From: CAVQJU01 sp963754955 | GTDB lineage: Bacteria; Acidobacteriota; Vicinamibacteria; Vicinamibacterales; CAVVIG01 | Direction: 5' to 3' | Assembly (NCBI GenBank): GCA_963754955.1 | Contig: CAVWHY010000011.1 | Location: forward strand, 1-64,000 | Length of the DNA stretch: 64,000 nt | Part shown: positions 1-10,400 of the stretch, piece after piece | Position numbering within the stretch: the stretch's first letter is position 1 | Layout of the letters: every line of letters begins with the position of its first letter | Program-made: the position numbers and the translations under genes | Notes under the pieces: generated by a model | Told to the model about the DNA's origin: nothing | Database searches by the model: none | The model's input: only the letters and a program-made list of their open reading frames with translations

Positions 1-537
1 GTCGCCAGCGGCCTCCTCGGCGACGCTCGCGATCGAAGCGTTTTGACTCGGATCGACCACCTCGATACTCAGAAGGTACTTCGGCCCGAGTCTTTCGACA
101 CGTCCGGTGATGAGCGCCCGAATGTTCCCATCCCGGAGGCAGATCTCCCGCCCGATCACGGCATCCACTCGCGTGTCGACGGGCTTCCTCATCAGACGCA
201 GGGCGTCCCCGACTCGCTCTCGGGGGACGACGTTTACGTAGTGTGAATTTGAGAGCTCTCGGTCGAGCGCGTAGTCGAGCGTCCCATCAAAGAGCGGCTG
301 TCCGCTCCGATTCTCGAAGCCGGCCACGAGGACCCAGTCCCGAGCCTGGAAGGCGAGTGAGGGGCGCGGCGATGCCCATCTTGAACCGCGCCTGAACGCC
401 CAGGCTGCCGCTACAAGCAGCGCGACGAGCAGGCCTACGGCGAGAAGGAATGGCGCTCGAGACTTCCGCTGGAGGATCGTGGCTGTTTCGGCGGCTCCGG
501 ATCGATCCCCGTCGAGGCAGCGATCGCGCTCGGTTCT
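1..537 (-). CDS. Membrane-anchored TolB-like/TPR receptor fragment (kinase-associated type), runs off left edge
   Basis: The minus strand is open from the TAG at 538-540 to the left edge. It encodes one membrane segment (PFLLAVGLLVALLVAAAWAF, about 390-453) followed by a domain with the motifs WVLVAGFENRSGQ, FDGTLDYALDREL, YVNVVPRERVGDALRLM, GREICLRDGN and RALITGRVERLG. This sequence type is typical of acidobacterial proteins in which a kinase or winged-helix domain precedes a transmembrane helix and an extracytoplasmic TolB/TPR region. The N-terminal cytoplasmic domain is not recognisable upstream of the stop, so the gene is either frameshifted there or truncated. The C-terminal part lies outside the window. 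Family assignment is by recalled motif only. Confidence 0.55.
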
Positions 538-1199
538 CTAACGGCGGCCGCGCCATCCTGATTGCCGAGGTGCTCGCGCCCCGGTCATTCCACCGAGCTG
601 TCGAGCTCGGTCCTGAATGCATAGACCGAGTCCCCGCGGATGGTGCGGTGAGCGTGGCGGCGACTGGAAGCCCTTCCTCCTCTCCAGCGCCTGGCGCTGC
701 GCACGCTGCGCCGAAGGTAGGCGGCGATCTCCTTCGAGAGCTCCAGCCGGCCGTCCGACCTTGCTCGGAGGCGCCGGAAGGAGGCTCGACGGGGGCGGTG
801 CTCATTGGAAACCGGGGTCGCGCGCCCATCATATCGCCGGCTCTGCCAAAAGCGGCCACTCGGCCGTGGCCACCTTTGCCACCTTGACTCGACCAATCAG
901 CGGGCAGAAAAGAGAACCAGAAAGGAGAAGGTCCACGACGGATGCCAAACAAGCGAAGGAACGAGGCGAACCGAGCTTCCATTTGACCAGCGGGAAAGGC
1001 GTGCTGCGCCCCGGCGGTGGCGAATCCAAGTTCTGGGGAAAGTCACGTGAAGCTGGCGGGCGATCCGCCCGGTGGAGAATTCCATCTGCTGAAGAATTTC
1101 TGGTTGAGAGAAGGCGGCACGAGGCGACATGCTTATTTGGCGTGATGAATTTGGATACGTAGCAGCACAGACGAACACTCGAAGGAGAAGGGACGGACC
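538..1199. other. No convincing gene
   Basis: Six-frame reading gives only low-complexity Arg/Pro/Ser-rich translations. A missing N-terminal part of the left-edge receptor gene could lie on the minus strand here, but I could not find kinase or winged-helix motifs. A GGAGAAGGG ribosome-binding site at about 1183-1191 belongs to the next gene. Confidence 0.4.
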
Positions 1200-1228
1200 G
1201 TGAAGGCAAATCAGTCTCAGAAACGGGA

Positions 1229-3203
1229 GTGGATCAACCGGGACGACGATATCGGGGAACACGGGGTCGCATTGCTCGCTCACTCCGATTCAGGGTTCTG
1301 GCTGTCGTCGCGACCTCTCTCTTCGCGGCGAGTGCCGTCGCGCAGAACTACGAGGTCCTGAAGAACCTTAGCAGTACTGGTAGCGATGGTGCGAGTCCGG
1401 TGGGTCTCATCCAGGGCACGGACGGGAACCTCTACGGAACGACTTCCGAAGGTGGCGCGAACAGCCTCGGGACGATCTTCAGGCGATCGACGCCAACGGC
1501 ACGACGTTCACGACACTGCACAGCTTTGCCGGCGGCGATGGCGCAAATCCACAAGCGAGTCTCGTCCAGGGCACGGACGGAAACCTCTACGGAACGACCT
1601 ACAGTGGAGGGGCAGCCGGCGCCGGACGGTTTTCAAGATCAACGTCACCGGCACGACGTTTGAGACGCTGCACAGCTTTAGCTTTGGCGTCGGTGCCGGC
1701 GCGGTCCCGCAGGAGGCGAGCCTAGTCCAGGGCACGGACGGAGACCTTTACGGAACAACGTCCGAAGGCGGCGCGAATGACCTCGGGACGGTCTTCAGGA
1801 TTGACACCAACGGCGCGACGTTCACGCCACTGCACAGCTTTGCCGGCGATGACGGCTCGCAGCCCGGCGATGCGGGATTGGTCCAAGGCATCGACGGAAA
1901 GCTCTACGGAACGACCTACTTCGGCGGCGGCGCGAGCGGCCACGGAACGGTCTTCAAGCTCGACACCAATGGCACGTTCATGAAACTGCACGAGTTTGCC
2001 GGCGCGGACGGTGCAAATCCCTTTGCGGGCTTGATCCAGGCCACGGACGGAAAGCTCTACGGAACGACGTACCAGGGCGGCGACGGCTTCGGGACGATCT
2101 TCAAGATCGACACCAACGGCACATTCACGCCGTTGCGGAACTTTGCCGGCAGCGACGGAGCGAACCCTTCTGCAGCCCTTATCCAGGCTACGGACGGAAA
2201 GCTCTACGGAACGACGTATCAGGGCGGCGATTACGGCCTCGGGACGATCTTTAAGATGGACCTATCGGGCAACGTGACGGGCAATGTGACGCTTCATTCG
2301 TTTGCCGGAGCCGATAGCAGCGATGGCAGCAATCCTTTCGCCGCTCTGATCCAGGCGGCCCACGGAAATCTCTATGGGACGACGGCCACCGGTGGCGCAG
2401 GAGCCGGGGTGGTCTTTTGGCTATCGATGTGCGACGTCGCCCACAGTCGCGGTAGGTGGGACCACAAACATTTGCAACGGACCTCGAGCTACGATCCAGG
2501 CGGCCCTGACAGGCACGGCACCCTGGAGTCTGTTTGGTCTGACGGTTTCACGCAAACGGGAGTCGCCTCGAGTCCCGCGACCAGGACCGTCGCCCCCCAA
2601 ACTACGACGAGCTATTCGGTTTCCACCGTCTCGGATGCCTTCTGCGCGGGAACTTCCTCCGGCAGCGCGACGATCAATGTCAGCCCGCAGTCGACTCCCT
2701 CCGCGTTCATAACCACGCCGGCATCGGTGTGTGCGAACTCGGCTGGCAACGACGCCTCGGTGCCCAATGCTGGTTCGGGGGCGACATACGCCTGGGCAAT
2801 AAGCAACGGGACGATCACACAGGGCGCCGGTACGCGAAAGATAAAGTTCACCGCCGGACAAGGAGGACCCGTTGGCCTGACCGTCATTGTCACGACGGCG
2901 AACTGCAGTTCCACGGGTTCTGCAAGCGTTGCAGTCAATCCACGTCCCTCAGTACTGGTTGCGGCGCCAGCCTCGGTCTGCAGGAATTCCGGGGAGGCTA
3001 TACGGCGTCGGTGCCGGATGCCGGGCCAGGTGCGACCTATGCCTGGTCAGTCATGAGGGGAGACACTCACCTCGGGAGGGGGTACCAACGCTATTGCCTT
3101 CTCGACCGGAAACCGGGCCGTGACGATCCGCGTGACGGTGACGAACGCCGCCGGTTGTATCGCGTCGAGCGAGACGGCGGTCCCGCTCAACCCGGGATGC
3201 TGA
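1229..3203 (+). CDS. Secreted GloVer-repeat (TIGR03803-type) protein with Ig/PKD-like C-terminal repeats, frameshifted
   Basis: The start at 1229 gives an N-terminal signal peptide (VLAVVATSLFAASAVAQ). An alternative GTG at 1200 has the better ribosome-binding site but needs a frameshift. About eight copies of a roughly 40-residue unit follow, of the form GTDGNLYGTTSEGG..GTIFxIDTNGTFTPLHSFAG..DGANP. This is the repeat of 'choice-of-anchor tandem repeat GloVer-containing' proteins, probably a beta-propeller. From about 2430 come Ser/Thr-rich Ig/PKD-like repeats (CDVAPTVAVGGTTNICNG; ASVCANSAGNDASVPNAGSG). The coding frame changes near 1483, 1627, 2437, 2530 and 2990, with homology continuing each time. 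The last frame ends with TGA at 3201-3203. Probably exported; no enzymatic function is indicated. Confidence 0.75.
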
Positions 3204-3304
3204 AGGAGTAAAGGGCACTGAATGAGGTCCGGACGACGCGCTCGTCCGAAATTCTCTCACCTAGTCCAGGAGCTGGAGAGATCGAGAACCGAGAAGGAGA
3301 AGCG

Positions 3305-4004
3305 ATGAAGAGGTTTTCATTCTTCGATACAGCGGCCAGAGGAGTCCGGAACGCCCCTCCGAGGACTGAGGCTTGTCCCAATTGCTTTGACGGGTCTCAC
3401 GATACTCTCGACCACGCTCCCCGCCCAACCGGGAAGTGTCTATCGCGTCACGATCACCAACCCAGGGACGATGGGAATGACGACGTTGAGCTGCAACCCG
3501 GAGGACTACGTGCTTGCAACCTGGGGACAAGGCACCCTGACAGGGATCGGCTTCGCCCAGGACGCACCGGATCTCCTTCTTAACCTCTTCACTCACGTCG
3601 CCTGGACCAGAAAGTACGACACGGGCAGGGGAACAGCTGGCACGTTCAACGGCTGCTTTGGCGAAACGTTCGCTGACCCAGCCACGGGCAACCTTGGCTC
3701 CCTCGGCGGTCTCTTTCTGAGCTTCTACAAAGCCAAGGGGAGCACTCCGTCTGCCATCAGCATCACCAGGCACTTCGACTATTACGTCACCGCTGGTAAC
3801 GACATCCGCGAACACTTCACGATGAGTTCCGGGAAGATCCCATTTCCCGAATGGCCAGGGGGAAGTATCGCCGGACGCGTGAACGGGATTTTCAACTTCT
3901 CCTACTACCTCAAAGAGGGTCGAAAGATCATTTCCTCCTACGAACCTTTACCAGCAGGGCAGGTCGTGCTCGACTTCAACCTCGCGATCGAGAAGACGAA
4001 CTAG
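3305..4004 (+). CDS. Secreted hypothetical protein
   Basis: An ATG at 3305 follows a strong ribosome-binding site (AAGGAGAAGC). The long frame, however, is the one carrying a signal peptide (VPIALTGLTILSTTLPAQ) around 3369-3428, so a one-base indel near 3350 is likely. The mature part (about 190 residues) has no cysteine pair or catalytic motif I recognise. It contains alternating Gly/aromatic beta-rich segments (HFDYYVTAGNDIREHFTM, FNFSYYLKEGRKIISSYEPL). It follows the GloVer protein in the same direction with a similar upstream signal, so the two may be co-expressed. Function unknown. Confidence 0.6.
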
Positions 4005-4233
4005 AAGAGACGGGACGGCGACACCCTTGCGATGGCGAAGCGAAACAAGGTTCGGTCGTTAGGCATCGATTCTCTCTTGCTGCTCGGATCGTCATCTGGC
4101 CTGCGGCCGTCACGGCGAAAGCTTGGTCCACCCGGGCCCGCTTCGACGTCCGCGGTCCGGAACGTCCGCGTGGCGGACGCCTCGAGCGGCTAACCAGTGA
4201 CTAATAATCTCCGCCGGCCTTACAGACCCCGAG

Positions 4234-5572
4234 TCACTTCTCGGCGTCCTTTCTCCCCGCGTTCAGACTGTCGAAGTTCAGGATCGCGTTGAAGACGAAG
4301 CATTCGCTGCCGCGGGTCTCGCCGCGCCAGAACGGGTTGTTGGAAAAGAGGACGACGTGGCCCTTCTCGAAGGGCACGTCCACGATCGCCGGGTGCTGCG
4401 CGATCTCGGACGCTCCCTCGAGCAGACCCGAGAGCAGCAGGTCCTTTGCGTCGCCGTAGCGCAGCGGGACCCGGGGGCGGTACTGCGGCGGGATCACGAA
4501 CGCGTTGTTGCGCCGCTGCTCGTCGGTCAGGGGAAGAGCCTCCCACGGCTCGGCCTTCGGTTGCTCGGGCACCTCGACGGAGGACGGCCGACCACCCAGT
4601 CCGGGTCGTCCATCGTGCCGCGGCCCGTCGCGCGCTGTTTCTGGTCGCCGAACCGCCGGCCGCCGCGCCGCCCGGCGGTGTGGGAGAGATTGAAGATGGG
4701 TCCGTCGAAGGAGAAGATCGCGGGCGACTCGGAATACCCGTAGACGATCGGGCTCGTCGCGTCCACGACGCGGGACGTCACGACGCTGCCCGACAGCTTC
4801 AGCTTGTCGGATTCGGCGATCGTCACCCCTGGCGCCATCCCGAACTCCACCGCCAGCTCCGCCGTGTCCATCGAGCCGATCAGCAGGCCTCCTTCGGCCA
4901 CGAAGCGCTTCAGGTTGGCGACGCCGGTCAGGTCGAGCCCCGGCCGCATGTCGTCGGTCGCGTCGATCTTTCCGAGGTTGGGCGTCAACGACGTCGTCTT
5001 CCAGGGCAGGGGATTGCCCCACATCGGCATGCCGCCGACGATGTACCGCGTGCCGATTCCCACCGGAGGGAAAACGATCACGTCGAAACGCGACTTCAGG
5101 TCCGCAGTTTTCGCGACGACCTGCGTGCTCACGTACTCGAACGGGATCTTCCGTTCGTCAAACCCCAGGCGCCACCAGCCCTCGTCCTGCGTGGACATCC
5201 AGGTGTGCACGAGGCCGATGCGGGGCGCCCGCAGCGGGTGGGTCGCCACCTTCGGCGCGGCGGCGAGCGCGGTGACGGAGAGGCCGAGCTCGGCTCCGGC
5301 GCTCTCGAGGCCGGCCCGATCCAGGCCCCGGATCAGGAAGGATCCGCGCGCGAACTTGCGTCCGGCCGCCTCAAAGGGCTCCTCGGCGGCCTCGAAGGTC
5401 GCGTCTTTGAAACGGAAGCGCAGGGTCGCGAGCGCGCTTTCGGCGTTGTGATTCACGGCGAAGACCGCTCCGTCCCCCTTCACGCCGCCGGGCGCGGCGA
5501 CCGGCGCGGTCACCCGCTCCATGGCCGTCGCGAGGACTTTTGGATCGGTCGCGCGGCGCACTTCGTCTGAAG
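4234..5572 (-). pseudogene. C-terminal part of an M14-type zinc carboxypeptidase-like protein, 5'-truncated
   Basis: The minus-strand protein carries the C-terminal region of acidobacterial M14-family secreted peptidases: AVFAVNHNAESALATLRFRF, KFARGSFLIRG, HPLRAPRIGLVHTWMSTQ, EGWWRLGFDE, GGMPMWGNPLPWKT, GGLLIGSMDTAELAVEFG, VVLFSNNPFWRGE. One frameshift lies at about 4600-4650 and the tail ends at 4234. The zinc-binding HxxE..H catalytic domain that should precede this is absent. Homology stops at about 5570 where an unrelated plus-strand membrane-protein frame begins. It is therefore a remnant left by a deletion or rearrangement. Confidence 0.65.
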
Positions 5573-6421
5573 GTTCGGGCGCGCATCACAGATGAGGTAC
5601 TCCACTTCAGTCTGTGCTGGCTCGTGTTGACGGCGCTCCTGCCAGCCATGGCCAACACGGGTTGGAGATCTGTGCCGGTCGTCGTCGCCGTGTTCGTCGC
5701 GTCCATGGCGACCCTGTTCCTGGTGCTGCGCTGCCACGGACGCCGCCTTGCGCACGGGCCCCCAGCACGAATGCTGCTTCTGCGCGTGTTCGCCGAGGGG
5801 CCGCTCCGGAATCGCTTGATGGACGTACTCGACGATTCATGGCGGCGCGTCGGCTGCATCGACCTCATCGTCGGAAGCGACCTCGCGATACGGTCGTTGA
5901 GTCCGATGGCCCTCGAAGGGTTCCTGCTCGGCCGGGTGCACAGTCACGTGCTGACGACTGTGCAGGCCGCCGCACAACGTATTGCGGTCGCCTCGCTGGA
6001 ACGGGCCGTCGATGGTCGGTATCCACTCAGCGAGTTTCACTGCTCGCCCGACGTGTGGACGCACGTTGTCACCATGCTGGCGAGACGTGCGGACGTCGTA
6101 CTCATTGATCTGGGTGGATGGAACGCCAGTCATAGCGGCGCGACTCTCGAATTGTCGCTGGCGATGGATCGCGTACCCGTGTCCCGCATCGTGCTGCTGG
6201 CCGATCGGCAGACAGATGAGCGGGGACTGACGATCGCGATTGAACGGACATGGGCCCAACTGCCGGGCGAGTCAGTCAATGCGCGGCTTCCAGAGCCGTC
6301 CATCGAAGTGTTGCGCTGTTCGGGCCAGCGACAGACCGACGCGGCGGCGATTGCAAATCGTGTGTTCGATGTCACGCCGAGTCTGCTGTCACCAAGCACG
6401 GTGCTGGCAGTATCCAGTTGA
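5573..6421 (+). CDS. Membrane-anchored protein with alpha/beta C-terminal domain, probably 5'-truncated
   Basis: The frame is open from about 5540, but the first residues (DRSRGALRLKV) are antisense to the M14 remnant. The native portion seems to start near RITDEVLHFSLCWLVLTALL. Two hydrophobic segments (about 5606-5670 and 5675-5735) precede a soluble domain of about 220 residues. Its regular strand-helix pattern includes MLLLRVFAEGPLRNRLMDVL, GCIDLIVGSDLAIRS, ADVVLIDLGGWN and VSRIVLLADRQTD. I recall similar uncharacterised membrane proteins but cannot name the family; the strand pattern resembles a Rossmann- or TIR-like fold (inference). The N-terminus is probably lost at the same junction that truncates the M14 gene. 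Confidence 0.5.
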   Translation, partial: VRARITDEVLHFSLCWLVLTALLPAMANTGWRSVPVVVAVFVASMATLFLVLRCHGRRLAHGPPARMLLLRVFAEGPLRNRLMDVLDDSWRRVGCIDLIVGSDLAIRSLSPMALEGFLLGRVHSHVLTTVQAAAQRIAVASLERAVDGRYPLSEFHCSPDVWTHVVTMLARRADVVLIDLGGWNASHSGATLELSLAMDRVPVSRIVLLADRQTDERGLTIAIERTWAQLPGESVNARLPEPSIEVLRCSGQRQTDAAAIANRVFDVTPSLLSPSTVLAVSS

Positions 6422-6558
6422 TTCGTCGCCAGGGGCAGACACGGAATCAGGTGTGCCTCACGGCTTGGGAATCGGCAAACTGCAGTACGAAGGCCACGAA
6501 TGACACCCGTTATGTCTCATTGGTCGGCCGTGCCATTCACGCTGCTCGTTCGTGGTAG

Positions 6559-6900
6559 TTAACGCGCACGCCGGCGAATCCCGCCAATGCCGCTCGTCGC
6601 CGATGCGCCGACGATCAGCGCGTTCGCAATTCCCTGATGATTCCGCTCCCGGTGGTAGTACTCGACAATCGTTCGGCGGAAATGGCGTTCGCCGAGCGGG
6701 ATCACGCGACTGAGGCACTCCTCCTTGATCGACCGCACGAACCGTTCGGCGTAGGCATCGGCATTCGGCGCCCGATAGGGCGTCAGCACGACGGGGATGC
6801 CCGCCTCGTCTAATCGCGCGCGCACGGCGCACCCGTATCCCCAGGTGGCCAGTCCGATCGATCCGGGCCGGATCGTGGCGCACCCCGTCCATCATCACGA
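6559..6900 (-). pseudogene. Integrase-core transposase remnant (IS481/IS3-like)
   Basis: The C-terminal 88 residues contain GIPVVLTPYRAPNADAYAER, FVRSIKEECLSRVIPLGERHF and YYHRERNHQGIANALI, the conserved end of rve-type transposases. The upstream sequence (6825-6990) only partly matches and is out of frame, and no DDE N-terminal part is found. It is a transposase remnant close to the M14/membrane-protein rearrangement junction. Confidence 0.75.
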
Positions 6901-7012
6901 TCGTGAATCCCGAGACCGGGAAACGCGCCGCTCGCCTCAATCCTCCGACGCGGTGGCGCGCGACAGGTTTTCCTTGACTCAGCCATCCACGCGCGATTAG
7001 AACGGTCGCTCC

Positions 7013-7474
7013 ATGCTGGCCGCGGTTCATCGTCGGCCCTTGGTTACCGCGTATGCCACCAGGTTCGCGGTAACACTGCTCTCGCTATTCATCTGCCCGC
7101 TCGCCTGCGCCTCGAGTCCTGTCGGCCCGGACACCAGTCAAGACACCGGTACCCGGCTCGTCCTCGCGGCCGGCGAGGCGCGCCGCGTTCCGGAGACAGA
7201 CCTCACACTGACATTCGTTCGCCTGGTTGCCGATTCACGATGTCCGACCGGCGTAACTTGCGTCCGTGAGGGCGACGCAACTGTTCTCGTGCGCGTTGAC
7301 AGACCCGGTCGTGCGGCCGCCGATCTCACGCTCCACACGTCCGGTCCGGGCTCGGGGGACGTGGTCGTCGACAACGTGCTCGTCACCCTCATCGACGTCA
7401 TGCCCTATCCGCGCGAGGACCAGACGCCTCGTCCGGAGGAATACCGTGTGACCTTGCTGATTCGAAGGAAGTGA
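7013..7474 (+). CDS. Small secreted lipoprotein-like protein
   Basis: The N-terminus TLLSLFICPLACASSP is a signal sequence with a cysteine in a near-lipobox context (PLAC), so lipidation is plausible but not certain. The mature domain of about 110 residues includes GEARRVPETDLTLTFVRLV and ADSRCPTGVTCVREGDA with a conserved Cys pair, LHTSGP and VTLIDVMPYPRED. This pattern recurs in small acidobacterial exported proteins of unknown function. The stop codon (7472-7474) overlaps the start region of the M36 gene (GTG 7471, ATG 7474), so translational coupling is likely. Confidence 0.65.
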   Translation: MLAAVHRRPLVTAYATRFAVTLLSLFICPLACASSPVGPDTSQDTGTRLVLAAGEARRVPETDLTLTFVRLVADSRCPTGVTCVREGDATVLVRVDRPGRAAADLTLHTSGPGSGDVVVDNVLVTLIDVMPYPREDQTPRPEEYRVTLLIRRK

Positions 7475-10400
7475 TGCTCATGCACCCGACGACCTTCTTC
7501 TCCGGTTTCCGCTTCCCGTTGTTCGTCACAGCAGTAGTGGTGCTGGCCGGGGGCGTATTCGGGGACCGGCCGCGCGCGCAGCAGAACACCATTTCCGTCC
7601 GGGACACCAACTTCGACATCCGGTCGGCATCACCCGACGTCGCTGCGGCATACCGGAATCGAGTCGCCCTGCCGGCGTCAGCCTTCGCGACGCTGGACCG
7701 TGTCAGGGACGACGGTCTCGCGCAGCTGAGGGCTGAGTTCCCGGCGCTGGAGACGCTCCAGAGCCCTTTGAGCGGAGCGCTGGAGGTCGTCGGCATCCAG
7801 CCTGGCGGCGGATTCCTCACGGGACCGGATCCGGATCACGTCGGTGCGTTGCGGGGGTTCTTCGCCGCACACGCCGACGCATATGGGCTCACCGCGGCGC
7901 AGGTCCAGAGCCTGGAACTGGTGGCCGACTACACGAACCCATCCGGGAACATGTCGTGGGTCGAATTCGAGCAGCGCATCAACGGCGTGCCGGTATTCCA
8001 GGGGCTGGTGCGCGGCGGCTTCACGCGCAATGGCGAGCTGGCCCGGGTGACCGGACCGCTGGCCTCGGGGCTGAATCCGGCGGCGTTGCCGCGGACTGCC
8101 GCCATTGACGGGGCGCGGGCGGTTTCGCTCGCGGCGGCGCACGTCGGGTGGAACGTACCGGAGACGACGCTTGTCCTCAAAGGCGTCGAGCCCGACAGCC
8201 AGCGCCTGACTTTCGAAGGCGGGTCGATGGCCGACGCCGCCAGGGCCTGGCCGGTGTACTTCCCTCTGGCGCCGGGGGTCGCGCGGCTGGCCTGGGCGAC
8301 CGAGATCTGGGGCGATCCGGATGTCTTCCTCGTGGTCCTCGATGCCGAGGACGGCACGGTACTGTTCCGCAAGACCCTGACGGACTATCAGTCGCAGTCG
8401 GCGACCTACAACGTCTACACAGACGACAGCCCTGCGCCGCTGTCACCGAGCACGGTGCTGCCCGGCTCCGGGACGCAGGCGCCGTTTATCGGCCGCACGA
8501 GCGTCACCGTGGTCGGCAACGAAGCGCCCAACACGTTCAACAACCTGGGCTGGATGACCGATGGGTTGAATGAGACCGACGGCAACAACGTCCGGGCAGG
8601 GGTCGATCTTGTCGCTCCCGACGGCATCGAATCGACGGTGTCGGGTTCGAACCGCATCTTCAATTTTCAATACGACCCGCAGACCGACGATCCAGCGACC
8701 AGCGCGTATCGCTCCGGCGAAGTCACGGACATGTTCTATTGGACGAACCGGTATCACGACAGTCTGTACCTCCTGGGGTTCACCGAGTCTGCCCGTAACT
8801 TTCAGGCCAACAACTTCGGCCGCGGCGGGGCGGGCAACGACAGGATCAACGCCGAGGGTCAGGACTTCTCGGGCACCAGCAACGCCAATTTCTCCACTCC
8901 GCCGGACGGCTCGCCGGGGCGGATGCAGATGTACATCTTCCCCGGGCCGACGCCGGATCGCACGTCGGCCATTGATCATGATGTCCTGCTGCATGAGTTG
9001 ACGCACGGCACGTCGAACCGCCTGCACAACAATGCCAGCGGACTCGCGTCGACGGTGTCGCGCGGAATGGGCGAGGGGTGGAGTGACTTCTATGCCCGCG
9101 CGCTGCTCTCGAGCGCCGCCGAGAACATCGACGGCATCTATCCGAGCGGCGGGTGGGTGACGTATCAGATCGCCCCGGGGTTCGTGGACAACTACTACTA
9201 CGGCATCCGCCGATTTCCGTATGCCGTCAAGACGACCGTCGGGGCCAACGGTAAACCGCACAATCCGCTGACCTTTGCTGACATCGATCCGCTGCAGATC
9301 AACCTGAGCGACGGGGCGTTCCCCCCGGCGTTTGTCGGCTCGGCGAATGAAGTGCACAACATCGGCGAGGTCTGGTGCATGGCGCTGCTCGAAGTCCGGG
9401 CGCGGTTCATCACGCGGCTCGGCTTCGCCACCGGCAATCAGCGATTCCTGCAGTTCGTGACCGACGGCATGAAGCTGGACCCGACCAATCCCACGCCGCT
9501 CACGGGCCGTGATGCGATCCTGGCGGCGGCGGCGGCCGGCGGCGGCACGGCCGACGATATCGTCGATATCTGGGCGGGCTTCGCGGCGCGCGGCATGGGC
9601 GTGTGGGCGACGCTCAACCCGGACACGTTTGCCGTCGTCGAGAACTTCAGTAAGCCGGGTGATCCAGTTCCCAGCTTCCTGATCGACGACGTCAGCGTCG
9701 TCGAGGGCAACAGTGGCACCACAGGCGCGACCTTCACCGTCACGCTGGTCAACGGGGGCCCCTCGAACGCGAGCGTCACATGGGCGACTGCCGATGCGAC
9801 AGCGACGGCGCCGGGCACCCCCGTGACCTCGTCGAGCGTCATCAACATTCCTTCTGCCGGGCCGTCGACACCGTACCCCTCGAATCTGGTGGTCTCCGGC
9901 CTGCCGGGCTCGGTCACGCATCTGCGGGTGCGATTGAACGGCCTCGCCCACGCGTGGCCGGGCGACATCGGCGCGCTGCTGGTGAGCCCGGCTGGGCAGA
10001 GAGTCATGCTGATGAGCGGTGCATGGAACAATCCCGTGACGGCGACGCCCGTCAGCCTGACGTTCGCGGACGGCGCGCCGCAGCCGCCGACGACTGGGGC
10101 GCCGGTTACCGGAACGTACAGACCGACGAACTACCGTGGCGCGACCCTTCCGGGAGTGCCGGGACCCTACAGCACGGCCCTGGCTGCACTCAACGGCACG
10201 GACCCCAATGGCACGTGGAGCTTGTATGTCTTCGACTTCGTGACGGGATCGTCCGGCACGATCAGCGGCTATTCGCTCATCTTCTCGAACGCGTCGTCGG
10301 ACGACTACGTCGCGTCCTCTGGCACGCTGACGTTTTCACCGGGCGGCCCGGCGACGCAGACCTTCACCGTGCCGGTCTTTGGTGACGTGATCCCTGAGGT

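Noticed and set aside
287..982. Long open frames on both strands near the left edge
   Set aside because: Translations are Arg/Pro/Ser-rich without motifs and overlap one another; the real signal is the shorter minus-strand frame with the WVLVAGFEN domain.
4032..4192. A 53-codon plus-strand frame after the secreted hypothetical gene
   Set aside because: No ribosome-binding site, no motif, low-complexity Ser/Arg/Pro composition.
8443..9951. A 502-codon minus-strand frame opposite the M36 catalytic domain
   Set aside because: The plus strand has a complete HExxH peptidase with family motifs; the antisense frame has none.
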